Positions 34,401 through 45,700 of a DNA stretch of 64,000 nt are shown piece by piece. The stretch lies in contig JBANSL010000008.1 of the NCBI GenBank assembly GCA_037127255.1, positions 9,803,396 to 9,867,395 of the forward strand, given 5' to 3'. Numbering within the stretch: the stretch's first letter is position 1; every line of letters begins with the position of its first letter. The notes beneath the pieces were generated by a model, which saw only the letters and a program-made list of their open reading frames with translations, was not told the origin of the DNA and did no database searches. The position numbers were made by a program, and so were the translations under genes. The stretch is from Persicaria tinctoria (Eukaryota; Streptophyta; Magnoliopsida; Caryophyllales; Polygonaceae).

Positions 34401-35200
34401 ATTCTCGCCCTGTTTGAGACAAAAAGGTCAGCTCTTTGACACTGGGATTCCATTATTTCAGGCAATGGCTATATGGCATCTCACTTCGATGATGGGGGAT
34501 GGGATCAGAATCGCGGTTATGCTAGGGGTAGGGGACGCGGTAGAGGCCGTGGTTTCCGTGGCCGTGGGAGAGGAGGGTATGGCTACAACGGTCCTATGGT
34601 TAATGCACAGCAGAATGAGGGGGGCTATTATCGAGATGCACCTGCCCAGCAGAATGAAGGGGGTTATCATCGAGGTCCACCTCCCCAGCAGAATGAAGGG
34701 GGCTATTATCGAGGTGGATCTGCCCAACAGAATGAAGGGGGCTATTATCGTGGTGGACCTGCCCAAGGCCGTGGTATTGCTCTCTTCTTATGATATTAAC
34801 TGTTGTCGTTTTTATTTTTTTTATTCACATATCTTAAGGTCTTTAGTTTTTCTTTAATGTTGAAATTGGCCAGTATTTAGAAGTTCCCATGTTGGTGCTT
34901 TGTTTTTAGTAGTTCTTTTACATTGTTTCACGGCCTTCTGGCCGACTTCCAACTTTGCTAGTTTTCCAATTTCCACCAAAAACAAAAACATAACTTTAGG
35001 TAATTAGGTGTTGGATATTCATAGTGCTGATCTAGTGAAAACAAAGTAGCATTCTCATCTTTTGTTTTCTTTGGAATTGTGGAGCGTACTTACTGACTAT
35101 GAAATTCATTGCAGGCCGTGGGCGTGGCAGGGGAAGTCGTGGGAGGGGACGTGGCCCACGGCCAAATGGGCAAGTTCATGTTGTTGCAGGAGGTGCATAA
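31458..35200 (+). CDS. ALBA-domain RGG-rich DNA/RNA-binding protein, copy 2
   Basis: Eight coding exons: 31458-31580, 32430-32510, 32595-32683, 32854-32928, 34056-34117, 34207-34272, 34462-34773 and 35115-35200. They have GT-AG junctions in the same phases as copy 1 and give 297 aa. Exons 1-6 are the same lengths in both copies (123, 81, 89, 75, 62, 66), proving a gene duplication. The Alba fold occupies about residues 20-110; then come GRGRGRG tracts. Exon 7 is longer than in copy 1 because of four 13-residue QQNEGGYYRG-type repeats (34608-34763). Conserved reading frame and splice sites suggest both copies are functional. The probable role is nucleic-acid binding in RNA regulation, as in other plant long ALBAs. 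Confidence 0.93.
33235..33325. repeat. 46-bp tandem duplication in intron 4 of ALBA copy 2
   Basis: Two adjacent copies of a unit beginning ATTGTTTTTGATACTTGATG; one G/T difference. Confidence 0.85.
34608..34763 (+). repeat. Coding minisatellite, 4 x 39 bp
   Basis: Four in-frame 39-bp units (34608-34646, 34647-34685, 34686-34724, 34725-34763) encode QQNEGGYYRDAPA, QQNEGGYHRGPPP, QQNEGGYYRGGSA and QQNEGGYYRGGPA. Copy 1 has a single unit. Confidence 0.95.
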
Positions 35201-36100
35201 ATAATGTGCTTGCCTCGTGGGTACTATGCAGGGTTCCTGTTTTTCTCCAGAAAAAAAAAGTGTCGAAATGCCTGCTCAGTTGCTCTGTTTATTTTGATGG
35301 CGGTTTGCAATCCTGCTAATTGTACTCGTAGGTTATGGAACTTGTAACATCAAATAGACTTAGTCTTAGAGAGTCTCTCTTAAAGGGAACCGCATTTTTC
35401 ACATGACAGAAGAGGTACTTTTTCTCATTTTTGGTTCTGTAGCGCTTAGGAGGATGTTTTCTATTCTCCAAGGTTTTCCTGTAATGCTTTGTTGTTGTTA
35501 GTGAGCAGTGCATTCTTTCATTTGTTCAGTCTCCATGGCCGCTCATCTCTCAATTTTCTACAATCTGCTGCTTCTATGGCGTGTTACAGATTGCTGCACT
35601 AATGTTAATTGACAGATTGGAAACTTGCTGTGATAACACATTCACGAATCTTGCACTTCAGAATTGAGCTGTTATGGCTTTGCAGAAATGCTGATATCTG
35701 ATTTCAACTCTACAAGCTGATAAGAGATGGTTAGTTAACTGTATATAACCTTCTGATATTTGATTTGATTTACTATCTAGTTGCTTCAGTATGACATTAC
35801 ATATTGTACCCTCTGTCACTGATAAATGTGAGAATTTACCAGTAAAGCTGATACATGTAAATGTACCAAATTAATCCAACTTGTTTAGCTGATCTCAGCT
35901 AGTCAGCTGTTTATAATCACATACAGAATTCAGAACTTTTAGCTGCATGAAGGAACCAAATGAACATGAAAGAATGAATGGTGTTGCCTGATTCTCCTTC
36001 TTCTACTCTGATATACATACACTTTTGGGTGTTGGCTGCTGAATCCCTCCATTCAACCTTAGTTTCTTGACTACTTTATGTATCCATTCAGTGACCGAAG
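35201..36100. other. 3' flank between ALBA copy 2 and the UPF0496 gene
   Basis: Convergent 3' ends of the two genes. The first 350 bases match the 3' flank of ALBA copy 1 in patches. No further gene seen. Confidence 0.6.
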
Positions 36101-37325
36101 TCAGGCCATTGTTTCCTGTATAACAACCCGTCTTGATCTGCTTATACCAAGGACACAAAAGTAGACATGTTTCTCAAGCTCATCCAGCTGCTCCATAAAT
36201 CCATCTTCGTGCATCTCGAGTTCTCTCATCGCTTCTCTCGGCACTTCCTGGTTTCTCTTATAACTCCTCGCGCACATGCCAGCAACGGCTTTCTTGTGCT
36301 CAACCTCGTTCTCTAATCTCGCCACCAGCCTACCCATTGTGTCCAACTCGTTGATCAGTACATACACTCCTCTTGCTGCGGAATCCAACTGCCCGCAGAG
36401 CCTCTTGTGCACAACACTCTTTGACATTGCCCGCCCCATCTTCATCCTCTTCCACGCGACCCCTAAAGGGCAGATCATCAGCACTCCCGGAATTCCAATC
36501 AGCCCTATGATACTGTGCACTGCCAGGATCAACAGCGCAACTGCCAGCACGCTGTAAGAAGCCGCTACACCATATCCTAAAACCTTCTTGCAGAATCCAA
36601 TTGGTTTCATCTTCTTCCTGATATCTTTATGCTTTGAAGTTAACTGGCTAAGCAAATGTGAGAGCTTACTGTGGATGTCACTGAACTTCTCTGAGCTGAT
36701 GAGGGATAATGGATTGCTTCGTGACGCGAAGGAGGTGAAATCTTCAGCTATTGTGGCCTTCAGACTGGTATTTCCATTGGCGATCTTAATAGCTCTTTGA
36801 ATGTATTTATGGTGGGAGCGAGTTTTTTGGATCCTTCGTAGGAGTACTTCACATAGATTGCAGGCATCCAAGCTTGTGTTGTAGTACTCCATTAGAACGC
36901 TATAGCCTGCTGAGCTCTTGACCATGTTCATGACAGTCTCTTGGCTCGGCTCAAGAACGCAGTCAGAGAGGTGACCACGAAATGGAAGAAGAGGAGAAGA
37001 AGACGACGATGAAGATGGTGATGTTAACGAATCTCTTCCTATGCTCAATCTCCTCATCAACTGCTCTTCAACTTTGCTGGAAAACTCTATATAAGATTTA
37101 CTCCGGAAAACCTCCCTATACTCCTCGTCGACATCTAGCTTCCTGCGCAAGCCTCCATCGCCACCCTTCTTTGATTTGCCTAACAAACACAACACAAAAC
37201 TCATCAATAAATCATCATGAACAACAATTTCAATTTCCACATAAACATCAACATGATCTCCAAGATAGCATACCTGATTCGGCGGATGGGGATTGTGATT
37301 TGATCTTCCTCCTTATATATTTCAT
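36101..37325 (-). CDS. UPF0496 (DUF677) family membrane protein
   Basis: Two exons (37325-37274 and 37179-36101) with a CAG|GTATGC donor and TTTGTTAG acceptor give 376 aa opening MKYIRRKIKSQSPSAESG. The body has the family's helical layout. A conserved DVDEEYREVFRSKSYIEF block lies near residues 35-55, followed by predicted coiled-coil stretches. A hydrophobic double span, roughly residues 217-260 (YSVLAVALLILAVHSIIG, then IPGVLMICPLGV), suggests membrane insertion. A cysteine/arginine-containing helical C-terminus follows. Relatives in Arabidopsis include the UPF0496/AT14A-like proteins, whose biochemical role is poorly defined. A TATA-like run lies near 37472-37480, giving a leader of roughly 120 bases that holds a short upstream ATG. 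Confidence 0.85.
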
Positions 37326-39349
37326 GCTGAATTTTTCTTGGTATAGGCTATGAAGAGTCATGAATGGTAAGTACTAAGTACACTTTGTCTTAATGATATT
37401 AAAGAAAAAATACAAGTTTGGAAGAAGTTAATATTATGATTGGATTTTTCTTGGCTTTCATGGTTAGGGGCTATATATATACACAAATCAATTAAGGGAG
37501 AAAGACAAGGAATATTATTTATGGAGAGTTGAACACACAACCTTATGGGCATGGATGGGTCATCCTTTGAATGTGGATATGTGTGATTGTGATGCTTAGT
37601 TTGCACGAAACATATCTTACACCATACTAATTGTAGGATGCATGATATACCCTTTTATGGGATATTTGTGTGGGCACTTTTGGTTTGTATACCTCAAAGG
37701 TGCTAATATCACATGGGGAGGAAATTTCACATGCATTGGAGAAGTTACCTAAAGTTGTGTTGTGTGTATGATTCATGTATGAGATAATCTCAGTTGTTTA
37801 TATCCTCTGCCGTTATTCCATCGCAATTACGTGATTAACTATCTTACATGGATCACTACAACATACGCATTGATTTTTATTTTTTATTTTTTTTTTTATA
37901 ATTAAGGTAAGAATTCGAGGGTCAGACATGTCTGACTCTTCGAGTGGCTGATAAGTCGGCAGATAACGAACCATCAAGCGTATAATAAGCTAAAAATAAA
38001 AAGTAACATAGATGAAAGAAAACCTATAAAGTTCGTCGGACAACAGGAGAGTATAAGAAGATCCAACAATACCTACAAGATTTTCTTTATAAAATATATA
38101 TAATCATTATAAGGACAATTTTAAAAAGTGAAAACAACAATTCTAAAATAACTTTTTTTTTAATGGATGAAGTATGTTCATCAATATATACTTTTTTTTG
38201 GGTAATTATGATATCTTAAATCTTAGCTTGGGCCCCTAAAAAAAAATCTTAGCTTGGGTGGGTTAATTTTCAACGGTTAGAACAAATTAAAGTTGGGTTA
38301 GGAATTGTAAAAATGATGATATTGATACTGTAGATATGATCGTTGCAGAGGCAGATGAGCACGTGGCCACGTGCCAATTGGGATATTCACAGCCAAAAAA
38401 AAATAAAAAAAATTGTTAGCAAAGTGGGAAAGGCTGAACGGCGACACGCTTTGTTTTAGGAGTCAAACAAATTGTAACGCTGTGAGACGAAGCTAAGCGG
38501 AGGAGATATTTAAATGAGCTGTCCTCCTTTGCGTTGTGGTTGTGGTGGGCTCCACGTACCCTCTCAATCTCTCATCCAATCACAAATTTTCATTTCATCA
38601 CTACTCCAAACTTCTCTTTCTACTTCCAATTTCCAACCATTCACGTTTCAGTATTTTAAAAAATAGTACCTCGTGTTTCTTGAAATGGTAAATAAACAGC
38701 GATCATTCGAAGTTCGAACATAGACTTATGAGTACCATCTAAAAGTCATTTTCGGTGAATCATTTCAAAATGGTTAAAAAACCTCATGTTTCAGCATGAG
38801 AAGAATAAACGAAGTAACTCGAGGTGGTTTTAGCAAAAAAAAAATCATTTATAAAATTGATGTGGATGGTTCAGTTAGGATCCTTGATGATTACCAAATC
38901 GAAGATGTTATTAAAAACAGTGCGGGTCAGATGATAGATATTTTTGAAAGCATCAGAATTAGTGTATAAGCTTCTCATGCCAAATGAACATTAAACAATG
39001 CGTTTTTTTCACACAATGCCAATTATTGTTTGTGTGATACATCAAGCTGATACGCACCCAAAATACTATTCCGTAGAATAGAGAAGCCTAATTTTTGAAA
39101 GCTACACTTAAATATCTAGATAGGATATTAATGCATGCATTATTTCTAAATTAAACTATTTGTCTGCACTTAATTCGTAGGGGACTTGTATTAATCATTT
39201 CTTAATTAATCTTTCGAGAATGCACTAATTTAAATCATTGGATTGCTTCACGCTTTCACGGCCCAAAACAAGGTTTTTTTAATAATAAAAAAAAAAGGCA
39301 ACAAAAAAAAAAAGTCCTTTGCTTTCACTCCTCTACTAATATGAATATC
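37326..39349. other. Intergenic region with a retroposon tail
   Basis: No gene seen. The first 160 bases are the probable leader and promoter of the UPF0496 gene. Positions 37876-38060 match the poly(A)-tailed repeat at 29758 on the minus strand. The remainder is AT-rich. Confidence 0.6.
37876..38060 (-). repeat. Second copy of the poly(A)-tailed retroposon-like repeat
   Basis: Minus-strand end CCTCGAATTCTTACCTTAA followed by an A run. It shares the GGTTCG, CTGCCGACTTATCAG and GAGTCAGACATGTCTGAC words with 29758-29880. Confidence 0.55.
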
Positions 39350-40939
39350 AAAAGGTGGAATAGGATTAAGAAAAACAAAGGAAATGAATGAGGCACTACA
39401 AATGAAACTTATTTGGAAAATAATTGCTGAACCAGACAATTGTTGGGTCAAAATTATCAATCATAAGTATCTAAAGTCAACGCCAGTACTTAAATTTGTG
39501 AAGAAGGGAAATGCCTCATGGCAATGGACGCAACTGAGAAAACTTATTCAGCCATTCAAGGAAGGTCTAGCATGGTCAGTCGGCGATGGGAAAACAATCA
39601 AGTTCTGGCATGACAAGTGGGCTCCGATTAAGAATATTCAGAATGCTTGTCTCGACCCGACTAAAATCAACTGGGAAGAAACTGTTGACGAGTACATTTG
39701 CAATAGGGCATGGAATTTGGAAAAACTTAGAAAGATAATGTCAAATGATTTTGCGCAACAGATAGCAGAGATTCCCCTTCCAATAAATCAAATACAAGAC
39801 AGAATGTACTGGTGGCCAGACAGGAAAGGTTGGTTTACAACGTCTAGTGCGTACAAACTTACTACAAAAGCAACGGAGCTAAATAATGACAATAATGCAT
39901 GGATTTGGAACCTGAACGTTCCACCTAAAATTAAGAATTTTATGTGGAAAGTCTGTCACAATGGACTCCCAACAGCTGCCCGTCTTGCCAGAAGAGGAAT
40001 GTCAATACCACCTTATTGTGCCTTGTGCAATCATCATGAAGAAGACATTACTCATCTTTTGTTTGAATGCAGATTTTCACTCTGTTGTTCAAGTTTATCA
40101 CCAAAAGTCAAATCTGAGGTTTCAGACAATATCGTATTATCAAGAAATATCGAGACACTAATGACAAAATTAGACAAACTACTTGATACACAACAAAAAC
40201 AGAAACTGGTCTTCCACTGGTGGACAATCTGGATTATTCGCAATAAACTAATTTTCCAACAACAGAAAGTGCCAAATGCAAAAGGATTTGAAAAACTTGT
40301 GGACTCATATATTAATGAATGGATTAAAGCAGAAAAGCAAAACGAAGAGAATAATAACAGAATACAACAACGAGTAAATACCCCAAAGGAAAATGTGAAT
40401 ATTAGGAAGAAGGAAAAATGGAAAAAAACACCACCAGGGAAATTAAAACTAAATTTCGATGGTTCCGCCTCCGGCCAACGGGAAAGCTCGGTTGGGTACA
40501 TTATTCGTGACAGCATAGGGAATTCAGTAGCAATGGAAAGTAAATTGATAGGACACCAATCCCCTCTAATATCCGAAGCCTTGGCTTTGAGAATGGGCAT
40601 TCTGAGGGCTCTCAAGATGAAAATCCCCAAAATCATAATAGAAGGAGATTCACTAACCATCATTAATTATTTGCAATCTAAAACCAAATGTCCATGGGAA
40701 ATTGAGCTGGTTATGTCAGATATTAGCATTCTACTTATGGGGTTTTACGAAGTATCGTTTTCACACGTTCTTCGTAACGGCAATTGCGTGGCAGATAAGG
40801 TTGCACACCTTGCTCATATTGCCTCCATCCCCTCTTTATACACTGACCCAAGTCTTATTGACCTCATCCGAAAGGATGCTCTCGGATAGCGATTCGCATC
40901 CGAATTATTACTCAATCAAAAAAAAAAAAAAAAAAAAAA
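39350..40939 (+). mobile_element. Young 5'-truncated LINE insertion with intact 3' ORF2
   Basis: Flanked exactly by ATGAATATC (39341-39349 and 40940-40948), with a 20-plus base A tail: a textbook target-primed insertion. One frame is open from the 5' truncation to the stop at 40889, over 500 codons. It encodes the end of the RT region (GGIGLRK, EMNEALQMKLIWKI), the zf-RVT domain (YWWPDRKGWFTTSSAYKL, NVPPKIKNFMWKVCHNGLPT, C-x2-C then H) and RNase H (KLNFDGSASG, IIEGDSLTIINYL, ending DLIRKDALG). RNase H removes the RNA strand during element copying. Exact duplications and no frame damage imply recent insertion from an active source. Confidence 0.95.
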
Positions 40940-41214
40940 TGAATATCTACGGACTCGTTATTAGGGCACATCATGCATAAATCGGCCTTTTTTTTTTAAT
41001 CATATATCATAAGGAGATAAGATAAGACCCTAAATTATACGGAGTAAAAGATTTCCTACTAAAAAAATAAGCGAACCTAGTAATCTAATATAAAAAAAAA
41101 AGCTAAACTAATTAAATTTTAAAACATATTTCTAAATTAGTGGTATTATCTTATGCCCTTATGACATAGGATAGAAAAATCGTACCTAAATACATTGCAC
41201 ATTTCTATCACATA

Positions 41215-41504
41215 TTCCCTCCGTCTTAAAATACATGTCTTTTTAGGACGGAACACGGGAATTAAGGAGTAGGTTAAGTGTAATGATTAAATGTAAAAAG
41301 TAGGGTAAGTATAATGATTACACTTTGGCATTAGAGTATTTTTTTTTTTTTTTAAATTTATGAGGAGAAGAGTAGGGGTGATGTAAAAATTAGAGTAATG
41401 ATTAGATGTAAAAATAGGTTAAGGGTAATGATTAAATCTAAAAAGACATGTATTTTGACAAAATTTTAGGGGCTACAAAGACATGTATTTTGAGACGGAG
41501 GGAG
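41215..41504. mobile_element. Stowaway-like MITE with internal duplication
   Basis: Ends TTCCCTCCGTCTTAAAATAC and inverted GTATTTTGAGACGGAGGGAG, flanked by TA. Internal words (GTAATGATTAAATGTAAAAA) are repeated, so it has grown by internal duplication. Confidence 0.85.
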
Positions 41505-41549
41505 TATCTTTTTGTTTAATGAATGTACACTTCAGATTAATGTTATATA

Positions 41550-41696
41550 CTCCCCCGGTTTCTTTTTCAATGATTTTTTTCTTTTTATAAATTAAATAGG
41601 ATAGTATTTTATTTTTAAAATAATATTTTACATTTTTTTTATCATCTTAAAAACGTACATAAATAAAAAAAAGTCACTTAAAAATGAACAGAGGAG
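41550..41696. mobile_element. Short Stowaway-like MITE
   Basis: Ends CTCCCCCGGTTTCTTTTTCA and an inverted, slightly diverged copy; TA on both sides; 147 bp. Confidence 0.75.
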
Positions 41697-41734
41697 TATA
41701 AACTTTTTGTTTCTCAAATTAAATGGTAGTGTTA

Positions 41735-41980
41735 AAGGATCCACAATGGAGACACCCACTTGGGTGTCTCTATTTAAAAAAATAAAAAATAAAAAAGTGC
41801 CAGGCAATGATGAAGGATGAGTGTTTAAAATGTTGAAAAAGTTTCTTCCGCCGGAAACTTTTCTCCTCTGCTAACATACTCTCTCCATTTCTCTAACACT
41901 TTCTGAATTTTATTTTATTTTATTTTTTTTAAAATGGAGACACCCACTTCACCACTTGGGTGTCTCCATTGTGGGTGCTC
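41735..41980. mobile_element. Tourist-like (PIF/Harbinger) MITE
   Basis: 246 bp with ends AAGGATCCACAATGGAGAC and complement GAGCACCCACAATGGAGAC, flanked by TTA (41732-41734 and 41981-41983). The inverted sub-repeat CACCCACTTGGGTGTC occurs near each end. The 3-bp TTA duplication fits PIF/Harbinger. Confidence 0.85.
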
Positions 41981-42088
41981 TTAGGCATGAATATGAATAT
42001 GAAATATTTCCTCTACAATATCGATGTAATTTGGAAGAGTAGTAAGACTCTTTTTTTTGGTGCAAAGTAGTAAGACTCTTATCATTTA

Positions 42089-42287
42089 CTGTATCCATCT
42101 CAAAATATAATTCGTTTGACTTTTTAATATGTTTTTTAACGAGCTAAAAAGTAAAACCTATATCAAATATTAATTTTTAAAAATAATTATACTTCAATTT
42201 TTATAAAAAATTAGTACTTTATATAGTTTTTATCTCTTTAAAAACATGTCAAAAAGTCAAACGACTTGTATTTTGAGACGAAAGTAG
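42089..42287. mobile_element. Diverged Stowaway-like MITE
   Basis: Inverted ends around ATCTCAAAATATAATTCGTT and the complement of CGACTTGTATTTTGAGACG, TA-flanked; termini have diverged from CTCCCTCCGT. Confidence 0.65.
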
Positions 42288-42791
42288 TATTAAATTAACT
42301 AAATAACAACGTTGTTGGATATGGATGAAGGAAACTAATATTGAAAACGCATATAGAATGTGAATATGGAAGGAACAAAGTAACATTTTTGGATATGAGC
42401 ATCGATAATTGCTTGAGAACGCATATAGAATGCAAGGAGAATGAAATGCTGCTGAAAATTAATCGTCCAAAAAGTGGAGAATGTGAGAGATAACCGTCGA
42501 AAAGTGGAGAAGTGGAAGATAACCACTGGAAACAAACTAATGCAGTAAATGTCACATGGCTAGGTGACATGTTAGTGTCACATGGGTGTAATGAGGCAAT
42601 GCATTAAAGAGGTAAATGAGGTGGTGATCTTTACACGACGATAAGTGAAATGAAGAACCCTAGTGATGCCACATAGGCACGTAGGACTACCATGTTTTTG
42701 AAAGATGGCAGGGTCGGCCAATGAGTTTCGGAGGCCCTGTGTAAAACCTATTTGAATTAACGAGATGGTATTCGATGAAAAATTTAAATAA

Positions 42792-45700
42792 CACTAAAGT
42801 AAGGCCAAATTTATCGGGAGTTTTATAAACCTCCTGAAAGAGGGATTTTCGGACAGGGTTTTTTATAAAAACTCCTGATAAAATTGAGTTTTTTTTATTA
42901 ATTAAAAATCGGATATACTCTGTCAGGGGTTAATATTTAACCCACTAGAAACGTCAATTTATCTCGGGTGGTTTTTAATAATGCCCGATAAATCCTTAGA
43001 TCAGCGGTTGAAAACCCATCGTTCTTCCTTTCTTCACCTCCTATTCCCTCTTGCTTCGTTCTTGCTTTCTCCCCCTCCTGCTTCCTCAATTTGGCCGCCT
43101 TATGTCCTCTTTCCAACCTCCTCCTTCCTAATCGACTAACATCGTTGCATATCCATCTCCTGATTTCTAAAGCTCTCACTTCGCCGCTCTCTGCATCACA
43201 GTCGATCTCCGCCGCTCTCCGCATCGCAGTCAAGTTTCCCGCTCTGGATTTCGCCGCCACCGGTCGCTATCGCCAGCTTCGCATCGCAGTCGAGTTCTTC
43301 TGTCGTCGATAGGTTCTCCGAATGGCTCCCTCCCTCTTTTATTTTTTTTGGTAGTGTCCCTCCCTCTTTTATGCCTCCAATTCAACGGCTGTACTTACCC
43401 CGCCTTCTCCGATTTTGATTTGTACTGCTGTTATTGTTTACAAGTCTCATTTCTTTGCTTTTCCACACCTGTTCGCCTCCCTTAGTCCTTCCTCTATCCA
43501 ATTCATCCCTGCTGTTTCGACTTGCTTTGATGATTTCTAGGGTTTTATGCTTTAGCCTTAACGATAATTAGTCACAATCTGAATTCGATAGAACTGCTAT
43601 TGTTTATGAAATTCGATTTCCTTATTCCGCTTTGGGTATTCAATTAGATTTTTATGTCTTTGATTTTAGGTAGCCGGTTGGAGAAAGCTTCCCCTTTGTT
43701 TTGCTGTTTGTTTCTTGCACGTGTTCTTCCGATTTGTTAATTTGTTAGTTTGGATGCATTGTTTCCTCTCAATTGGATGCATCGAATGAATAAGGGTTAT
43801 TTAAAGGTATTGATATACATTTCGTTGCTCTTGGACAATGAAGTTAGGCAATCAATTATAGGTATATTGCACAACAGAAGTCAGGCCATCAATTATTCTT
43901 CTTCCGATTTGAGGAGGACGGAGGCCATCCACAACGACGACATGAGATCGATTGGCGATATGAGGTGGCCCTTCTCCATCTCAGTTGTTGAAAGTTGCTT
44001 TCGATTTTGCTCGTTTTCCTGGTAATTTTGATCTGCTACTCTCTTTTTCTTCCTTTTATTTAATGGATTAATCTCCTCACTCCTCATCTTTCGTTTGTGC
44101 CTTAATTTGTTTCAATTGCTAAATCGAAGGATATTAAAAGTCGGTGATCGCTGGGGTGCAGAATGAAGATTTGGGGAAGGAGTTCCTTGAACTGTTTCCT
44201 GGTCATTATCAAGTATGTTTTGTGTCCCTTTCTCTCCAAAATTAGGGCGAGGAGTGATTGTACTCATTTTTGCTGTTACAAGCTTATAACTCGAATTATT
44301 GTAATTCCAGTTGGACGTGGAGTGAGAAAGTTTGGATTGATTGATTAGTGTTTGGTTCCTTTTAGATGTGTCCCTTTCTCTGTATATTGCAGTTAGTTTT
44401 AACATTTTAAACCAATTTATGCAAGTTCTTATCTTCTTGTTTTTGTTGTTTTTGTTTAGAAGCACTTTGCAGATTAAGTGCAGAATGTGTTAGTTGCTTG
44501 TCTTGAAAGAATATTTGAAACCAAGTATGGTGCATCTCTTATTTTGCAATATATGGTATGTTCTTCTTCATGGACTATCTTGACTACCTTTGAATTTCTT
44601 TTTAGTGCCATTTTTTTGGCTGTTACATAACTCCTATGCCTTATTGAACCTGTATAGTTTTTCCTATTGTATATTCTGATTCTAATTCATTCCCAATCCG
44701 GTGTTTCTTCAACCTTTCTTGCAGGTGGAATTAAAAGCCGATTCTCAAGAAGTTTATATACCTCTCATCTAAAATCACATGAATTTTCAGTTTAATATAC
44801 CTATGTAATGTCAATGTGTAATTTGCAAGTAAATACGAGAATGCACCTAGGTATATATATACAATTATATGCAAAATTTTCTGAATTGGATGGATTATGC
44901 TATGGGTCAGATGGGTACGTAAAATTGATTTGAATCATTTTTGTAGGGTTATAATTTACTTTGACTTTGGGCTACATATAGGTTGTTTTTTTGATAGAAA
45001 GAGGTTGCGTTTTTGAGTGTTTTATTCATAGATGAAACGACTATAAAATAATTTACAAGCATAACCAATTGCTCCTCTCAATTAGATGCATCGTTTCCTC
45101 TCAATTGGATGCATCGAAGACATTAGGGTTATTCAAAGTTATTGATTTCGATTTTGTTGCTCGTGGACAACGAAGAGGATTGATTTCCAGTGGAAAGCAG
45201 CAACAGAAATGGTTACTCTCCGAGTTGGTGCAATGGCATCAGCATTAGAGTTAACGGTGGCCAGGATTTCACAGATACCTCCGAAGCTCAACGTTGATGA
45301 TTGTCTGGGTAGCCGAAGAAATCTGGTGGAGGCTCGTTTCACGCGGAGCAGTTTAGCTTCCTCTAGAATTCATGTTAGGCAGCCTCCTTTGGCCTTCTCT
45401 GTCTGCAGGTATCCCTCGTGTAAATTTTCCACTATCGGTTATTGTAGATTCTGAATATGGGCGAGAGGATTTGGGGAGATCAGGTTAAGCAACGTTGTTG
45501 CTCCTAAATTGTTAGTTTTTTTTATTTCATTTAATTATGCCTTGTATAAAAAAAAAAATGAAGCTATACGTATTCTAGTATCTTTATTCGTTCTCATTTG
45601 ATTTTGCATCTACATTTAACATCATCATTTATTGGGATTTCACAGGACCCAACCGCAGCAGACTTGACATTGACAACTTCATGGTTCAATAACTTGACAG

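Larger units (their letters stand above)
40949..42791. other. MITE-rich intergenic region
   Basis: AT-rich spacer carrying four MITEs listed separately; no gene seen. Confidence 0.7.

Noticed and set aside
36101..37240. Single-exon start of the UPF0496 gene inside 37180-37240
   Set aside because: That stretch is an intron; a donor at 37273 and acceptor at 37180 join an upstream ATG exon in phase.
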